Assembly: GCA_028708425.1 (NCBI GenBank) | Contig: JAQVYY010000029.1 | Span: 1 to 44,380 of the forward strand | Reading direction: 5' to 3' | Source of the DNA: Bacteroidales bacterium | GTDB taxonomy: Bacteria > Bacteroidota > Bacteroidia > Bacteroidales > Tenuifilaceae | DNA: 44,380 nt | In this document: positions 24,817 through 33,892 of the stretch, in pieces | Layout: each line of letters opens with the position of its first letter | Numbering within the stretch: position 1 is the first letter of the stretch | Translations under genes and position numbers: made by a program | The notes under the pieces: generated by a model | Told to the model about the DNA's origin: nothing | The model's input: only the letters and a program-made list of their open reading frames with translations | Database searches by the model: none

Positions 24817-25739
24817 TTCCCATTCAACATCTTCCATACCGCACCCTCCTTTAGGGCATACGACGATTGTATCATATTTTTGATATCGAACCTCCGAATC
24901 AAATAGTTGGTAAAAATTGTTGCCAAAACAATCATCTCAACCCTCATGGCGTCCATTCCTGGGATGGCCTTTCGCTCAACGGCAGTTGTTGCAATAAGCC
25001 GATTGTGCAACGCAAAATACGCATCCATTGGCATTACGATACTCGGCTCACCATTGCCATTAATGGCCCCATTTGCTGACAATACGCTTCGGTACGTATC
25101 AAAAGACCCCGAGCTGCCAATTATTGTTTCTGGCTTATATAGGCTAACGTGCTGCGCCAAATCGCTGAGCTCCTCTTGTAAAAAAGCCTCCACCTCTAAT
25201 ACTTCTGAAGAGGTGATGGGATCCGACGGGTTAAACATTTGCAAAAGGCGCGATATGCCCAAATCGTAACTTTTTCGCCAAACGGACTCATGCCTATTCC
25301 CTATTATTATCTCGTTGCTCCCTCCCCCAATATCGAGCATTAAAACGTTACTTTCATCCAGCTCCACAGCCTGCCTTATGCCCAGATAAACCAGCTCGGC
25401 CTCCTCGCTACCATCAATTATCTGAACCGTAACCCCGTGTATGTTTTGTATATCAGCAATAAATTGCTCACCGTTTTCGGCGTTGCGGGTTGCCGACGTG
25501 GCAAAGGCGTAAATGCTATCTGCCCCATAACGCTTTACGGTTTGGCAATGCTCGCCAATAGCGTTCAACCCACGCTCATAGGCTGCGGGAACAATAACCT
25601 TTTGGTTAATCCCCCCCTCGCCAAGTTTAACCCCTAACTTGCCGCTATGAAGTATTTTATAAGAAGAATGCCCATCAACCGAAGCTATTAGCAAATTGAA
25701 GGTATTGGTCCCCATATCGATGATGGCTACTTTGCGCAT
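24813..25739 (-). CDS. Ppx/GppA family exopolyphosphatase / guanosine pentaphosphatase
   Basis: 308 residues. It belongs to the ASKHA fold Ppx/GppA family: VAIIDMGTNTFNLLIA (phosphate 1 loop), IYAFATSATRNAENGEQF, MLDIGGGSNEIIIG (phosphate 2 loop) and the C-terminal RVEMIVLATIFTNYLI. Members cleave inorganic polyphosphate or convert pppGpp to ppGpp; the length is that of the short two-domain form without the HD domain. The stop codon TAG (24813-24815) lies inside the right flank of repeat copy 5. The pssA gene lies 46 bases upstream on the same strand, so the two may share a transcript. Confidence 0.9.
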   Translation of the reverse strand: MRKVAIIDMGTNTFNLLIASVDGHSSYKILHSGKLGVKLGEGGINQKVIVPAAYERGLNAIGEHCQTVKRYGADSIYAFATSATRNAENGEQFIADIQNIHGVTVQIIDGSEEAELVYLGIRQAVELDESNVLMLDIGGGSNEIIIGNRHESVWRKSYDLGISRLLQMFNPSDPITSSEVLEVEAFLQEELSDLAQHVSLYKPETIIGSSGSFDTYRSVLSANGAINGNGEPSIVMPMDAYFALHNRLIATTAVERKAIPGMDAMRVEMIVLATIFTNYLIRRFDIKNMIQSSYALKEGAVWKMLNGN

Positions 25740-25785
25740 TTTATAGATTTTAAGTTGAAAGATATTAGGTTACACAATTCGGTTA

Positions 25786-26529
25786 TCACTTTCGAAAAGC
25801 AGCAAATACATTGTCGATTATCGACAGTAAAACGTATCCTAGAATAATAACTACAACCGATGCAAAGCCCATTAAAAAGATGGCAACAACCGATATAGCC
25901 ACTAATAAAATCTGCTTCCATAACCCTTTTACCGAATCGCCCTTTTTAACCTTTAGCGAGAACATGGGTATTGGCAGTACGAGCAACGCCGACAGCACCA
26001 GCACCATTGCAATAATTGCCACAGGCGATGCTAGCAATGGTTCAAACCACCCTGCGTGCGAACTGCTGAGCCCGAATACTAAACCAGCAATAAACATAGC
26101 GTTTGCGGGGGTTGGTAAACCTATAAACGAGGATGTTTGTCGGGTATCAACATTGAACTTAGCTAGCCTAAGCGCCGAGAAAACGGCGATAAGGAAAGGG
26201 ATAGCAAGAATAACATTCCCGTTGCTAAAGCCCTGCTCGGGTGCTAATGCTAGCGCATCTTTTAAAAGATGAAAAACAATAACCGATGGCGCCACACCGA
26301 AGCTCACCAAATCCGACAGGGAATCGAGGTCCTTACCAATTGATGAGTATGCTTTTAGTAGCCGCGCCGCGAACCCATCGAGGAAATCGAAAACGGCTGC
26401 AAAAAGAATAAGATAACCTGCCAAAAGCAGATTTCCCTCAAACGACGCAACAATCGAAAGGCAACCAAGGAAAAGGTTTACAAGGGTTAGCGTGTTCGGT
26501 ATATATTTAGTTGGATTGGGTAAACGCAT
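25786..26529 (-). CDS. pssA: CDP-diacylglycerol-serine O-phosphatidyltransferase
   Basis: 247 residues from the ATG at 26529 (MRLPNPTKYIPNTLTLVNLF); an in-frame ATG at 26550 would add MHLISFI, which is not usual for the family. The CDP-alcohol phosphotransferase motif DGx2ARx8Gx3Dx3D is complete in the stretch from DGFAARLLK to DSLSD. About seven to eight membrane helices follow. The enzyme makes phosphatidylserine, the precursor of phosphatidylethanolamine, in the inner membrane. It probably heads a two-gene unit with the Ppx/GppA gene. Confidence 0.92.
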   Translation of the reverse strand: MRLPNPTKYIPNTLTLVNLFLGCLSIVASFEGNLLLAGYLILFAAVFDFLDGFAARLLKAYSSIGKDLDSLSDLVSFGVAPSVIVFHLLKDALALAPEQGFSNGNVILAIPFLIAVFSALRLAKFNVDTRQTSSFIGLPTPANAMFIAGLVFGLSSSHAGWFEPLLASPVAIIAMVLVLSALLVLPIPMFSLKVKKGDSVKGLWKQILLVAISVVAIFLMGFASVVVIILGYVLLSIIDNVFAAFRK

Positions 26530-26611
26530 AATAAAGCTAATTAAGTGCAATATTTAACACAAAAATAAGTTATTTGAACTAATAAGCAGACATTCTTTTT
26601 TTAAATTGTAT

Positions 26612-26619
26612 TAAGTTTG
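26612..26619 (+). promoter_or_regulatory. Probable -7 box of the PorV/PorQ-family gene
   Basis: TAAGTTTG matches TAnnTTTG. A start of transcription near 26626 would leave almost no leader before the first ATG (26630) and 34 bases before the second (26660), favouring the second as the translation start. Confidence 0.5.
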
Positions 26620-26659
26620 TCCGGTAATTATGAACCGCCAGCAAGCACATTCCATAACA

Positions 26660-27739
26660 ATGAACAGGCTAGCAGCAATAGCACTTTTCGTGTTTTTCGG
26701 CTTAAGCCTTAGCGCCCAAACAGCTAAGTATAGCAACGATTTTCTCAATATCGGGGTTGGTGCTCAGTGGCTAGCCATGGGCAATACGGGCGTTGCGCTA
26801 AGTAACAGTGTCGAATCGGCATACTGGAATCCCTCTGCTCTTGTAAATATCAACAAAAAATATGAGATAGGCGCCATGCACGCCAGCTATTTTTCGGGAA
26901 TGGCTAGCTACAACCATATAGGCGTAGCCCATAAGCCCGATACGTTATCGGCCCTGGCATTTACCGCCATCCGTTTTGGCGTTGACGACATACCCAACAC
27001 CACCGAGCTTATTGATGCCAATGGGAACTTTAGCTACGACAGGCTAAAACTTTTCTCGGTTGCCGATTACGCTTTTCTCCTCTCCTACGCTCGTAAATTA
27101 CCTATTAAAGGATTGTCCGTTGGTGGCAACGCCAAGGTAATATACCGCAACGTTGGAAAATTTGCCAACGCATGGGGCTTTGGTATCGACGTAGGCGCAA
27201 GCTATAAGCGGAACGGATGGGTTTTTGGCGCAAACTTTAAAGACGTTACAACCACGCTTAACATCTGGAGTTTTAACTCTGAAGAGCTGGAAATTACCAT
27301 TGCCGACAGCACCTTTAACCAAGCGCCCGATAATGGGCTAGAGATTACCCTTCCGCAGCTAGCGCTGGGAGCTGCCCGCGCTTTCGACATTACAAGCCAA
27401 ATATGCTTAAAGGCTGAGGTAAACACCATTTTCTACTTCGACGGACAGCGCAACACTCCCCTATCAACCAGCTTTGCCAGCATAGACCCCCGAGTTGGAC
27501 TTGAGGTTAGCTACCTCGACATGGTGTTTGTTAGGGCTGGCGTTAACAACCTGCAAAGGATTACCGAGTTCGATAGTAAAACCGCACTAATTATTCAGCC
27601 AAACCTTGGTATTGGCCTTAAATATAAAGGCATAACCCTCGACTACGCCCTAACCAACATAGGCAGCATTGGGTTCTCTCGCTACTCAAATATTTTTAGC
27701 TTACGCTGGGAATTTAACTCTTTTGCTAAAAAGGGTTAA
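26660..27739 (+). CDS. PorV/PorQ-family outer-membrane beta-barrel protein
   Basis: 359 residues from the ATG at 26660; the ATG at 26630 adds ten polar residues before the signal peptide (MNRLAAIALFVFFGLSLSAQ). The mature protein opens KYSNDFLNIGVGAQWLAMGN and has TGVALSNSVESAYWNPSALV, the pattern of the PorV/PorQ (UPF0164) family, followed by alternating barrel strands and the C-terminal FSLRWEFNSF. In the type IX system PorV and PorQ act with PorU and PorZ in cargo cleavage and surface attachment. Other family members have no known link with secretion, so a direct T9SS role is likely but not proven. Only 2 bases separate its stop from that of the convergent CPBP gene. Confidence 0.82.
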   Translation: MNRLAAIALFVFFGLSLSAQTAKYSNDFLNIGVGAQWLAMGNTGVALSNSVESAYWNPSALVNINKKYEIGAMHASYFSGMASYNHIGVAHKPDTLSALAFTAIRFGVDDIPNTTELIDANGNFSYDRLKLFSVADYAFLLSYARKLPIKGLSVGGNAKVIYRNVGKFANAWGFGIDVGASYKRNGWVFGANFKDVTTTLNIWSFNSEELEITIADSTFNQAPDNGLEITLPQLALGAARAFDITSQICLKAEVNTIFYFDGQRNTPLSTSFASIDPRVGLEVSYLDMVFVRAGVNNLQRITEFDSKTALIIQPNLGIGLKYKGITLDYALTNIGSIGFSRYSNIFSLRWEFNSFAKKG

Positions 27740-27741
27740 CC

Positions 27742-28617
27742 CTATTTACCATCAACACCCACATCAACAACAGAATTAGCTACACCATCGCTATTACTTA
27801 CAGAATTCTGCCATTTATCTACTTTAATAGTCTCAAATTGTTTTTTGAGCAGGTAAACACACACAACAGATGCTAAAATACCTCCAACAATAATCAGAAT
27901 CATATTAGTAACACCTCCGTACGACTCTATGAACGACTCGCTCATAGCTTCTTCAGCATCTTGAAAGTAGCCACCCACAAAAGCAACCAAATTATTTACA
28001 ACGTGAATTATTATGGTTAGCGAAAGTTTTCGTGTTTTGTAGTAAACCCAACCTGCAAGCAGGCCAATTAAAAAAGCTGCAATAAATTGCCAAGGATTAA
28101 AATGAACTATCCCAAAAAGAAAGCTAGATAAAACAATAGATTTTACTGGAGAGTATCTGCGTAAAAATCCATCTAGAATAATTCCTCTAAAGATTAGCTC
28201 TTCAAGTATGGGTGCTGCAACAACAATTGTAAGAAAAGGGAATACCCCCTTTTGATTTCCTAACTCAATAAATATCTGCTTAAAACTATCGGACATTGGT
28301 AATAAATTAGCAAGGGGTGAAACTATACCCACTTGAATGGCGATTATAGAAACAGAAACCAAGGCCATCATTTTTAAAGAGCTCAGACTAAAATCATACC
28401 TCCTAATCCCAGTTCTGCTTTTGCGCATAAAATGGGCAACAAAAAAAACACCACCCATTGATAGCGCATAGTAAAGGAAAAGCGAAATTCCCTTGCCTAG
28501 CACATCGTCCAAAAGCATAACAGGGCTAAATACAAGTATTGAAACCAAGGCTAACCCCACTATCCCCCAACCTTGCCCCACGCTAGGGAAATTAAGTTCT
28601 TTTTCTTGAAAAGACAT
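27742..28617 (-). CDS. CPBP family intramembrane metalloprotease
   Basis: 291 residues with about eight membrane helices. The three conserved CPBP (Abi/CAAX protease-like) motifs are present: EELIFRG near residue 140 (EExxxR), FGIVHFNPWQF (FxxxH) and IIIHVVNNLVAF (HxxxN). Family members cleave prenylated or membrane-bound substrates, or serve in bacteriocin self-immunity and signalling; the role here is unknown. The C-terminal 50 residues are a polar tail (VDKWQNSVSNSDG). It is convergent with the PorV/PorQ-family gene with no room for a separate terminator. Confidence 0.88.
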   Translation of the reverse strand: MSFQEKELNFPSVGQGWGIVGLALVSILVFSPVMLLDDVLGKGISLFLYYALSMGGVFFVAHFMRKSRTGIRRYDFSLSSLKMMALVSVSIIAIQVGIVSPLANLLPMSDSFKQIFIELGNQKGVFPFLTIVVAAPILEELIFRGIILDGFLRRYSPVKSIVLSSFLFGIVHFNPWQFIAAFLIGLLAGWVYYKTRKLSLTIIIHVVNNLVAFVGGYFQDAEEAMSESFIESYGGVTNMILIIVGGILASVVCVYLLKKQFETIKVDKWQNSVSNSDGVANSVVDVGVDGK

Positions 28618-28650
28618 ATTGCAAATTTTTAGTTAATTTTTAGAGCTACA

Positions 28651-28658
28651 CAAAAGTA
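28651..28658 (-). promoter_or_regulatory. Possible -7 box of the CPBP protease gene
   Basis: Read on the minus strand, TACTTTTG fits TAnnTTTG and lies 33 bases before the start codon at 28617. No -33 box is clear. Confidence 0.45.
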
Positions 28659-28855
28659 AGCATAAAAATGAAATAAGTTTCATGCTAACCCCCGCTTTTG
28701 TACCTTTAGCTCCTTGTCAACCTGCCCCCTTTTTAACTGCCTATTAAATAAGTCATTGTCTTCATCGTAAACCAATTTATGTCAACAAACCTTTAGTAAA
28801 GTTAATACATATTTACAGGAAGCGAAAAGCACTCAACATCCTTTTCATCAATTCA

Positions 28856-28960
28856 TTAACACAAATTATTCATCTGATTAGTTGCGGTCGAAGACCGCAA
28901 CTAGGTCTCAACCCTTATTTGCATTCATCTTCAATAAATTTGATGAATAATGCGGGTTAA
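28856..28960 (-). repeat. NTAA element copy 6 (short variant with replaced hairpin)
   Basis: 105 bases in reverse orientation with TTAA at both edges (28856-28859, 28957-28960). Hairpin 1 is kept, hairpin 2 is missing, and the place of hairpin 3 is taken by a perfect 11-bp stem (TAGTTGCGGTC, loop GAA, GACCGCAACTA; 28879-28903). Hairpin 4 is reduced to one arm. The 444-base gap 28618-29061 holds this element, the CPBP promoter and the parE promoter; 28680-28855 shows nothing recognisable. Confidence 0.85.
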
Positions 28961-29030
28961 AATCCACCATCCAGCATGCACTGTTCATTTCGTGTTGATA
29001 AACATTTTTCGTTAGACTGATTTAATTCGC

Positions 29031-29038
29031 TATTTTTG
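29031..29038 (+). promoter_or_regulatory. Probable -7 box of the parE-parC operon
   Basis: TATTTTTG fits TAnnTTTG and lies 24 bases before the parE start codon (29062). The sequence TAGGAGAG between box and start, 12 bases upstream of the ATG, is one of the few plain Shine-Dalgarno-like sites in this window. Confidence 0.55.
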
Positions 29039-29061
29039 CATGTTAACTAGGAGAGAAAAAT

Positions 29062-30978
29062 ATGATGGACGGAATTTATTCAGAAGATAGCATTAGAACC
29101 CTTGAGTGGAACGAGCACATTAGGTTGCGCCCTGGCATGTACGTGGGCAAGCTGGGTGATGGCGTTCAGCCCGATGATGGAATATACGTACTGCTAAAGG
29201 AAGTTTTCGACAACTCTGTTGATGAGTTTATGATGGGTAATGGTCGAACCATTACGCTTGATATAAGTGAAAGTAGCGTTGTAGTGCGCGATTACGGGCG
29301 AGGAATACCCCTGGGTAAGCTCGTTGATGTTTCATCGAAAATGAACACTGGGGCCAAGTACGACTCCAAGGTTTTCAAGAAATCGGTTGGACTAAACGGT
29401 GTGGGTATAAAAGCTGTTAACGCATTATCAACAACATTTCGCATACAAAGTTTCCGCGAGGGTAAATCGAAGCTCGTTGAATACTCGCGCGGCAACATCG
29501 TTAATCAGCAGGATATTGACACGCCAAGCGAGAGGAACGGCACCCTAGTTGAATTCATTCCCGACGATACTCTATTTGGCAACTTCGAGTACCAAAACGA
29601 GTACATCGAAACAATGGTTCGTAACTACTCGCACCTTAACACTGGGCTTACCATTAAATACAACGGCGTACCCTTTGTATCAAAAAATGGGCTGCTCGAC
29701 CTGCTAAACGAGAAGCTCTCGGGCAAAGAGCTGTATCCCCCAATACATCTAAAGGGCCCCGATATTGAGATAGCCATTACGCACGGCGTTGGGTATGGCG
29801 AGGATTACTACGCATTTGTTAACGGGCAGCATACCACACAGGGCGGAACGCACCTAACAGCATTTCGCGAGGCGCTGGTTAAAACTGTACGCGATTTTTA
29901 TAAGAAAGATTTTGATGCATCCGACATACGCACATCGATAATTGCATCCATAAGCGTTAGGGTTGAGGAGCCGGTTTTCGAGAGCCAAACCAAAACAAAG
30001 CTTGGTAGTCGCGATATGGGGCCCGATGGACCGTCGGTACGCCAATTTATTGGTGATTTTGTACGAACATCGCTAGATAATTACCTACACAAAAGCCCCG
30101 AAACAGCCGATGCCATTCAGCGTAAAATCCTAGAATCGGAAAAGGAGCGTAAAGCGATATCGGGTATCAAGAAGCTGGCTCGCGAACGGGCAAAAAAAGC
30201 CAGCCTACACAATAAGAAGCTACGCGATTGCCGCGTTCACTATGGCGATAAGAATGAGCTAAATATGGACACCACCCTTTTCATCACCGAGGGTGACTCG
30301 GCCAGCGGCTCCATCACCAAAAGTCGCGATGTAAAAACGCAGGCAGTTTTCTCGCTTAAAGGAAAACCGCTTAACAGCTACGGATTAACAAAAAAGGTTG
30401 TATACGAAAACGAGGAGTTTAACCTGCTGCAGGCCGCCCTCAACATCGAGGAAGATATTGAAAATATTCGTTACAATAAGGTGGTTATAGCAACGGATGC
30501 CGACGTTGACGGTATGCACATTCGGCTACTTTTAATTACCTTTTTCCTCCAGTTTTTCCCCGACCTAATTCGTCAGGAGCACCTGTTTATACTTCAAACA
30601 CCCCTTTTTAGGGTACGAAATAAGAAAACAACCAAGTATTGCTACAGCATCGACGAAAAAGAAAAGGCAGTTAAGCAGCTCGGTAGCACCGCCGAAATCA
30701 CCCGTTTTAAGGGGTTAGGTGAAATCTCGCCCGATGAGTTCAAAAACTTTATTGGTAAGGATATGAGACTCGACCCTGTTCGACTAACGAACAAAGACCA
30801 AATAGCCGATCTACTTTCGTTTTACATGGGGAAAAACACCCCTGAACGCCAAGAGTTCATCATAAACAACCTGAAAATTGAACTAGACCTGCTTGAGGAG
30901 GAAAAGGTTGAAAAAAAGGTTATAAATAAGACTGAAACTAAAACTGAGGCTAAGGTTGAAGAAACGGCTGCAGTATAG
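29062..30978 (+). CDS. parE: DNA topoisomerase IV subunit B (type IIA ATPase subunit)
   Basis: 638 residues. The GHKL ATPase domain has [11 protein letters not shown] at 46-56 (Asn51 binding Mg-ATP), [12 protein letters not shown] and [24 protein letters not shown] marks the transducer domain. The TOPRIM domain has EGDSASGS at about 409 and the metal site [10 protein letters not shown] at about 479, then [15 protein letters not shown] Lys/Glu/Thr-rich tail of about 30 residues (ending VEETAAV) is extra. The subunit binds ATP and helps separate daughter chromosomes. The start is set by the purine-rich GGAGAG upstream; ATG 29062 or 29065 are both possible. parC follows 35 bases downstream. Confidence 0.93.
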   Translation: MMDGIYSEDSIRTLEWNEHIRLRPGMYVGKLGDGVQPDDGIYVLLKEVFDNSVDEFMMGNGRTITLDISESSVVVRDYGRGIPLGKLVDVSSKMNTGAKYDSKVFKKSVGLNGVGIKAVNALSTTFRIQSFREGKSKLVEYSRGNIVNQQDIDTPSERNGTLVEFIPDDTLFGNFEYQNEYIETMVRNYSHLNTGLTIKYNGVPFVSKNGLLDLLNEKLSGKELYPPIHLKGPDIEIAITHGVGYGEDYYAFVNGQHTTQGGTHLTAFREALVKTVRDFYKKDFDASDIRTSIIASISVRVEEPVFESQTKTKLGSRDMGPDGPSVRQFIGDFVRTSLDNYLHKSPETADAIQRKILESEKERKAISGIKKLARERAKKASLHNKKLRDCRVHYGDKNELNMDTTLFITEGDSASGSITKSRDVKTQAVFSLKGKPLNSYGLTKKVVYENEEFNLLQAALNIEEDIENIRYNKVVIATDADVDGMHIRLLLITFFLQFFPDLIRQEHLFILQTPLFRVRNKKTTKYCYSIDEKEKAVKQLGSTAEITRFKGLGEISPDEFKNFIGKDMRLDPVRLTNKDQIADLLSFYMGKNTPERQEFIINNLKIELDLLEEEKVEKKVINKTETKTEAKVEETAAV

Positions 30979-31013
30979 CAACAAGTAAAAAAGAAAGAAA
31001 CACAAATCAAACA

Positions 31014-33674
31014 ATGCAATTCGACGATTTTGAAGCGGAAGACCAGCTAAACGGAGACAAAACCCGAAAAACCTCTACCGACGAACAAAGCCGCATAGCT
31101 AAGCTTACGGGCGAGGAGGCAAAAAAGGTTAAAATTTCGGGTATGTACAAGGAGTGGTTTCTGGATTACGCCTCGTACGTAATCCTCGAGAGAGCAGTGC
31201 CGCATCTCGATGATGGGCTTAAACCCGTTCAGCGACGCATAATGCACGCCATGAAACGCCTCGACGATGGGCGATACAATAAGGTTGCCAACATTATTGG
31301 CCACACCATGCAGTATCATCCCCATGGCGATGCGTCAATTGGCGATGCCCTGGTTCAGCTTGGACAAAAAGACCTACTTGTGGACATGCAGGGTAACTGG
31401 GGAAACATACTCACTGGCGATGGGGCTGCTGCACCCCGTTACATTGAAGCACGACTCTCAAAGTTCGCCCTCGATGTGGTTTTTAACCCCAAAACAACCC
31501 AGTGGAAACTTACCTACGACGGAAGAAACCAGGAACCGGTTACCCTTCCCATTAAGTTCCCCTTACTACTGGCGCAGGGCGTTGAGGGTATTGCGGTTGG
31601 ATTAGCATCAAAAATTCTTCCACATAACTTTAATGAGATAATCGATGCAGCCGTACTACACCTAAAAGGTAAGGATTTTGAAATTTATCCCGATTTTCCC
31701 ACAGGCGGTTATATCGATTGCGCGCGCTACAACGACGGGCTTCGCGGAGGAGCTGTTAAGGTTAGAGCTAAAATAGAAAAACTAGACCGCAAAACACTAG
31801 TAATAAAAGAGATACCTTTTAGCAAAACAACCACCTCGCTCATCGACTCAATTCTTAAAGCGAACGAGAAGGAAAAAATTAAGATTAGAAAAATTGACGA
31901 TAACACAGCCGAGAACGTTGAAATACATGTACACCTCTCGTCCGATATCTCGCCAGATAAAACCATCGATGCGCTGTTTGCCTTTACCGATTGCGAAATA
32001 TCAATATCGCCAAACGCCTGCATAATTTTCGACAATAAACCCCGCTTTATGGGGATTAAAGAAATTCTACGCACTTCGGTTGAGCGAACCCAATACCTAC
32101 TTACCCGCGAACTAGAAATTAGACTGGGTGAGCTAGATGAAAGTTGGCACATGTCGTCACTGGAAAAGATTTTTATTGAGAATCGAATTTACATTACCAT
32201 TGAGGAGTGCGAAACATGGGAATCCGTTATCGAAACCATCGACAAGGGGCTTGAACCTTTCAAAAAATTATTGCGCCGACAAGTTACACGCGACGATATC
32301 ATTAAGCTAACCGAAATAAAAATTAAGCGCATATCAAAATACGATAGCTTTAAGGCCGATGAGCAAATAAAGAATATTGAAAGCGAAATTGAGGAGGTTA
32401 AGAACCATCTGGCCAATATAGTTGCCTACACCATCAACTACTTTCAGCAAATAAAGAAGAAGTACGGAAAGGGGCTAGAACGGAAAACCGAAGTTCGTAG
32501 TTTCGATGCCATTGAAGCGACTAAGGTAGTGGTAGCCAACGAAAAGTTGTACGTAAACTACAAAGAGGGTTTCTTTGGCACTGGACTTAAAAAGGATGAA
32601 TATGTAAGCGATTGCTCCAACATTGATGATATAATAGTTATCCTAAAAAATGGCAAATATGTCATTACTAAAGTATCGGACAAGGCTTTCTTTGGAAAAG
32701 ATATTAAGCACATATCGGTATTTAAACGCAACGATACGCGCGCCATTTACAATGTACTTTACCGCGATGGCAAAAACGGTGCAATAATGATGAAACGGTG
32801 TGCCATAACTAGTATTACACGCGACAGGGAGTACAATATTACTAAGGGTAGCAAGGATTCGGAAATTCTGTACCTAAGCCACAACCAAAACGGCGAAGCA
32901 GAAATACTGAAAGTATTCCTAAAACCTCGCCCCCGCCTACGTAACCTTATTTTGGAACTTGACTTTAGCCAAATTGCCATAAAGGGGCGCCAATCGCAGG
33001 GTAATATATTTACCCGCCATGCAATACACAAAGTACAAGTTAAAGAGAAGATTGGCAGTACGCTCGGTGGCATTAAGGTTTGGTTCGATTGGGACGTTTT
33101 TCGGCTAAATAACGATGAGAGGGGGCAATACTTGGGCGAATTCCAAGGAGACGAAAAACTACTTGTTGTTAATAAGGATGGAGAATACTACCTATCGGGA
33201 ATTGAACCAAGCACGCACTTTAGCAACAATATACTTATGCTCGAGAAGTATGATGAGGACAAGGTTTTCTCGGCCACATATTTCGATGGAGCACAAAACT
33301 ACTTTTACGTTAAGCGTTTTACCTTTGAACCCAACGAAAACCCACAAACTTTTATTACAGACGATAAAAACTCATACCTCTCAGAAGTTAACTGCGACAA
33401 ATATCCATGCTTACAGGTTACATTTGGTGGCAACAATGCATCGAGAGACCCCGAACAGATTGATGTTGAAGAGTTTATTGGCGTAAAGAGCCACAGGGCT
33501 AAGGGTAAAAGGGTTTCAAACTATGAAATAAAAACGGTTAAATTTACTAAACCTCTACAAAAAGAGGATGAAACAGAAGAAGATAAGACACCAAAACCAG
33601 ACGAAGAGTTGGCAAAAAGTAGCAATCCAACAAATTTAGATGGAAACGCTTCGCAAATGTCTTTGGAACTTTAA
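31014..33674 (+). CDS. parC: DNA topoisomerase IV subunit A
   Basis: 886 residues. The winged-helix breakage domain begins about residue 45 (MYKEWFLDYASYVILERAVP), has RRIMHAMKRL, and the catalytic Tyr143 in AAPRYIEARLSK. A coiled-coil segment (about 440-490) and a C-terminal beta-pinwheel with weak repeats follow. The last 40 residues are acidic and disordered. In the quinolone-determining region the sequence HPHGDASIGD places Ala107 where E. coli GyrA has Ser83, and keeps Asp111 at the place of Asp87. With ParE it makes the cleavage subunit of topoisomerase IV; the pair is one operon. Gyrase genes are not in the window, so the split between gyrase and topoisomerase IV rests on family resemblance. 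Confidence 0.9.
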   Translation: MQFDDFEAEDQLNGDKTRKTSTDEQSRIAKLTGEEAKKVKISGMYKEWFLDYASYVILERAVPHLDDGLKPVQRRIMHAMKRLDDGRYNKVANIIGHTMQYHPHGDASIGDALVQLGQKDLLVDMQGNWGNILTGDGAAAPRYIEARLSKFALDVVFNPKTTQWKLTYDGRNQEPVTLPIKFPLLLAQGVEGIAVGLASKILPHNFNEIIDAAVLHLKGKDFEIYPDFPTGGYIDCARYNDGLRGGAVKVRAKIEKLDRKTLVIKEIPFSKTTTSLIDSILKANEKEKIKIRKIDDNTAENVEIHVHLSSDISPDKTIDALFAFTDCEISISPNACIIFDNKPRFMGIKEILRTSVERTQYLLTRELEIRLGELDESWHMSSLEKIFIENRIYITIEECETWESVIETIDKGLEPFKKLLRRQVTRDDIIKLTEIKIKRISKYDSFKADEQIKNIESEIEEVKNHLANIVAYTINYFQQIKKKYGKGLERKTEVRSFDAIEATKVVVANEKLYVNYKEGFFGTGLKKDEYVSDCSNIDDIIVILKNGKYVITKVSDKAFFGKDIKHISVFKRNDTRAIYNVLYRDGKNGAIMMKRCAITSITRDREYNITKGSKDSEILYLSHNQNGEAEILKVFLKPRPRLRNLILELDFSQIAIKGRQSQGNIFTRHAIHKVQVKEKIGSTLGGIKVWFDWDVFRLNNDERGQYLGEFQGDEKLLVVNKDGEYYLSGIEPSTHFSNNILMLEKYDEDKVFSATYFDGAQNYFYVKRFTFEPNENPQTFITDDKNSYLSEVNCDKYPCLQVTFGGNNASRDPEQIDVEEFIGVKSHRAKGKRVSNYEIKTVKFTKPLQKEDETEEDKTPKPDEELAKSSNPTNLDGNASQMSLEL

Positions 33675-33701
33675 CCCTATTGTTATATTTTTACGTACAA
33701 A

Positions 33702-33851
33702 CTAACCCGCATTATTCATCAAATTTGTTAAAGATGAGTGCAAATGCGGGTTATCCCGACTTAGTTGAACCCAATTCTGTTGCCCAAAATTGGTTGTGAA
33801 ACTTAGTCGCTGTCGGAGACAGCAATTATTCGAATGAATAATTGGGGCTAA
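33702..33851 (+). repeat. NTAA element copy 7 (hairpin 2 inverted)
   Basis: 150 bases between parC and aroK, flanked by CTAA on both sides (33702-33705 and 33848-33851). Hairpins 1, 3 and 4 read as in copy 5. Hairpin 2 reads CCAATTCTGTTGCCCAAAAT plus TGG, which is the reverse complement of the usual CCAATTTTGGGCAACAAAAT plus TGG apart from one base, so the loop is turned round while the flanks are not. Confidence 0.92.
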
Positions 33852-33892
33852 ACCAGTTTGGTGTTTATATCCTGTCAACCAAAAGGAGCTTC

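Noticed and set aside
26630-26659. Upstream ATG as the start of the PorV/PorQ-family gene
   Set aside because: It would lie about 4 bases after the likely transcription start and put ten polar residues before the signal peptide; the ATG at 26660 is preferred.
33842-33892. Upstream start of aroK
   Set aside because: The added residues are encoded by the right end of repeat copy 7, and a good Shine-Dalgarno site precedes 33893.
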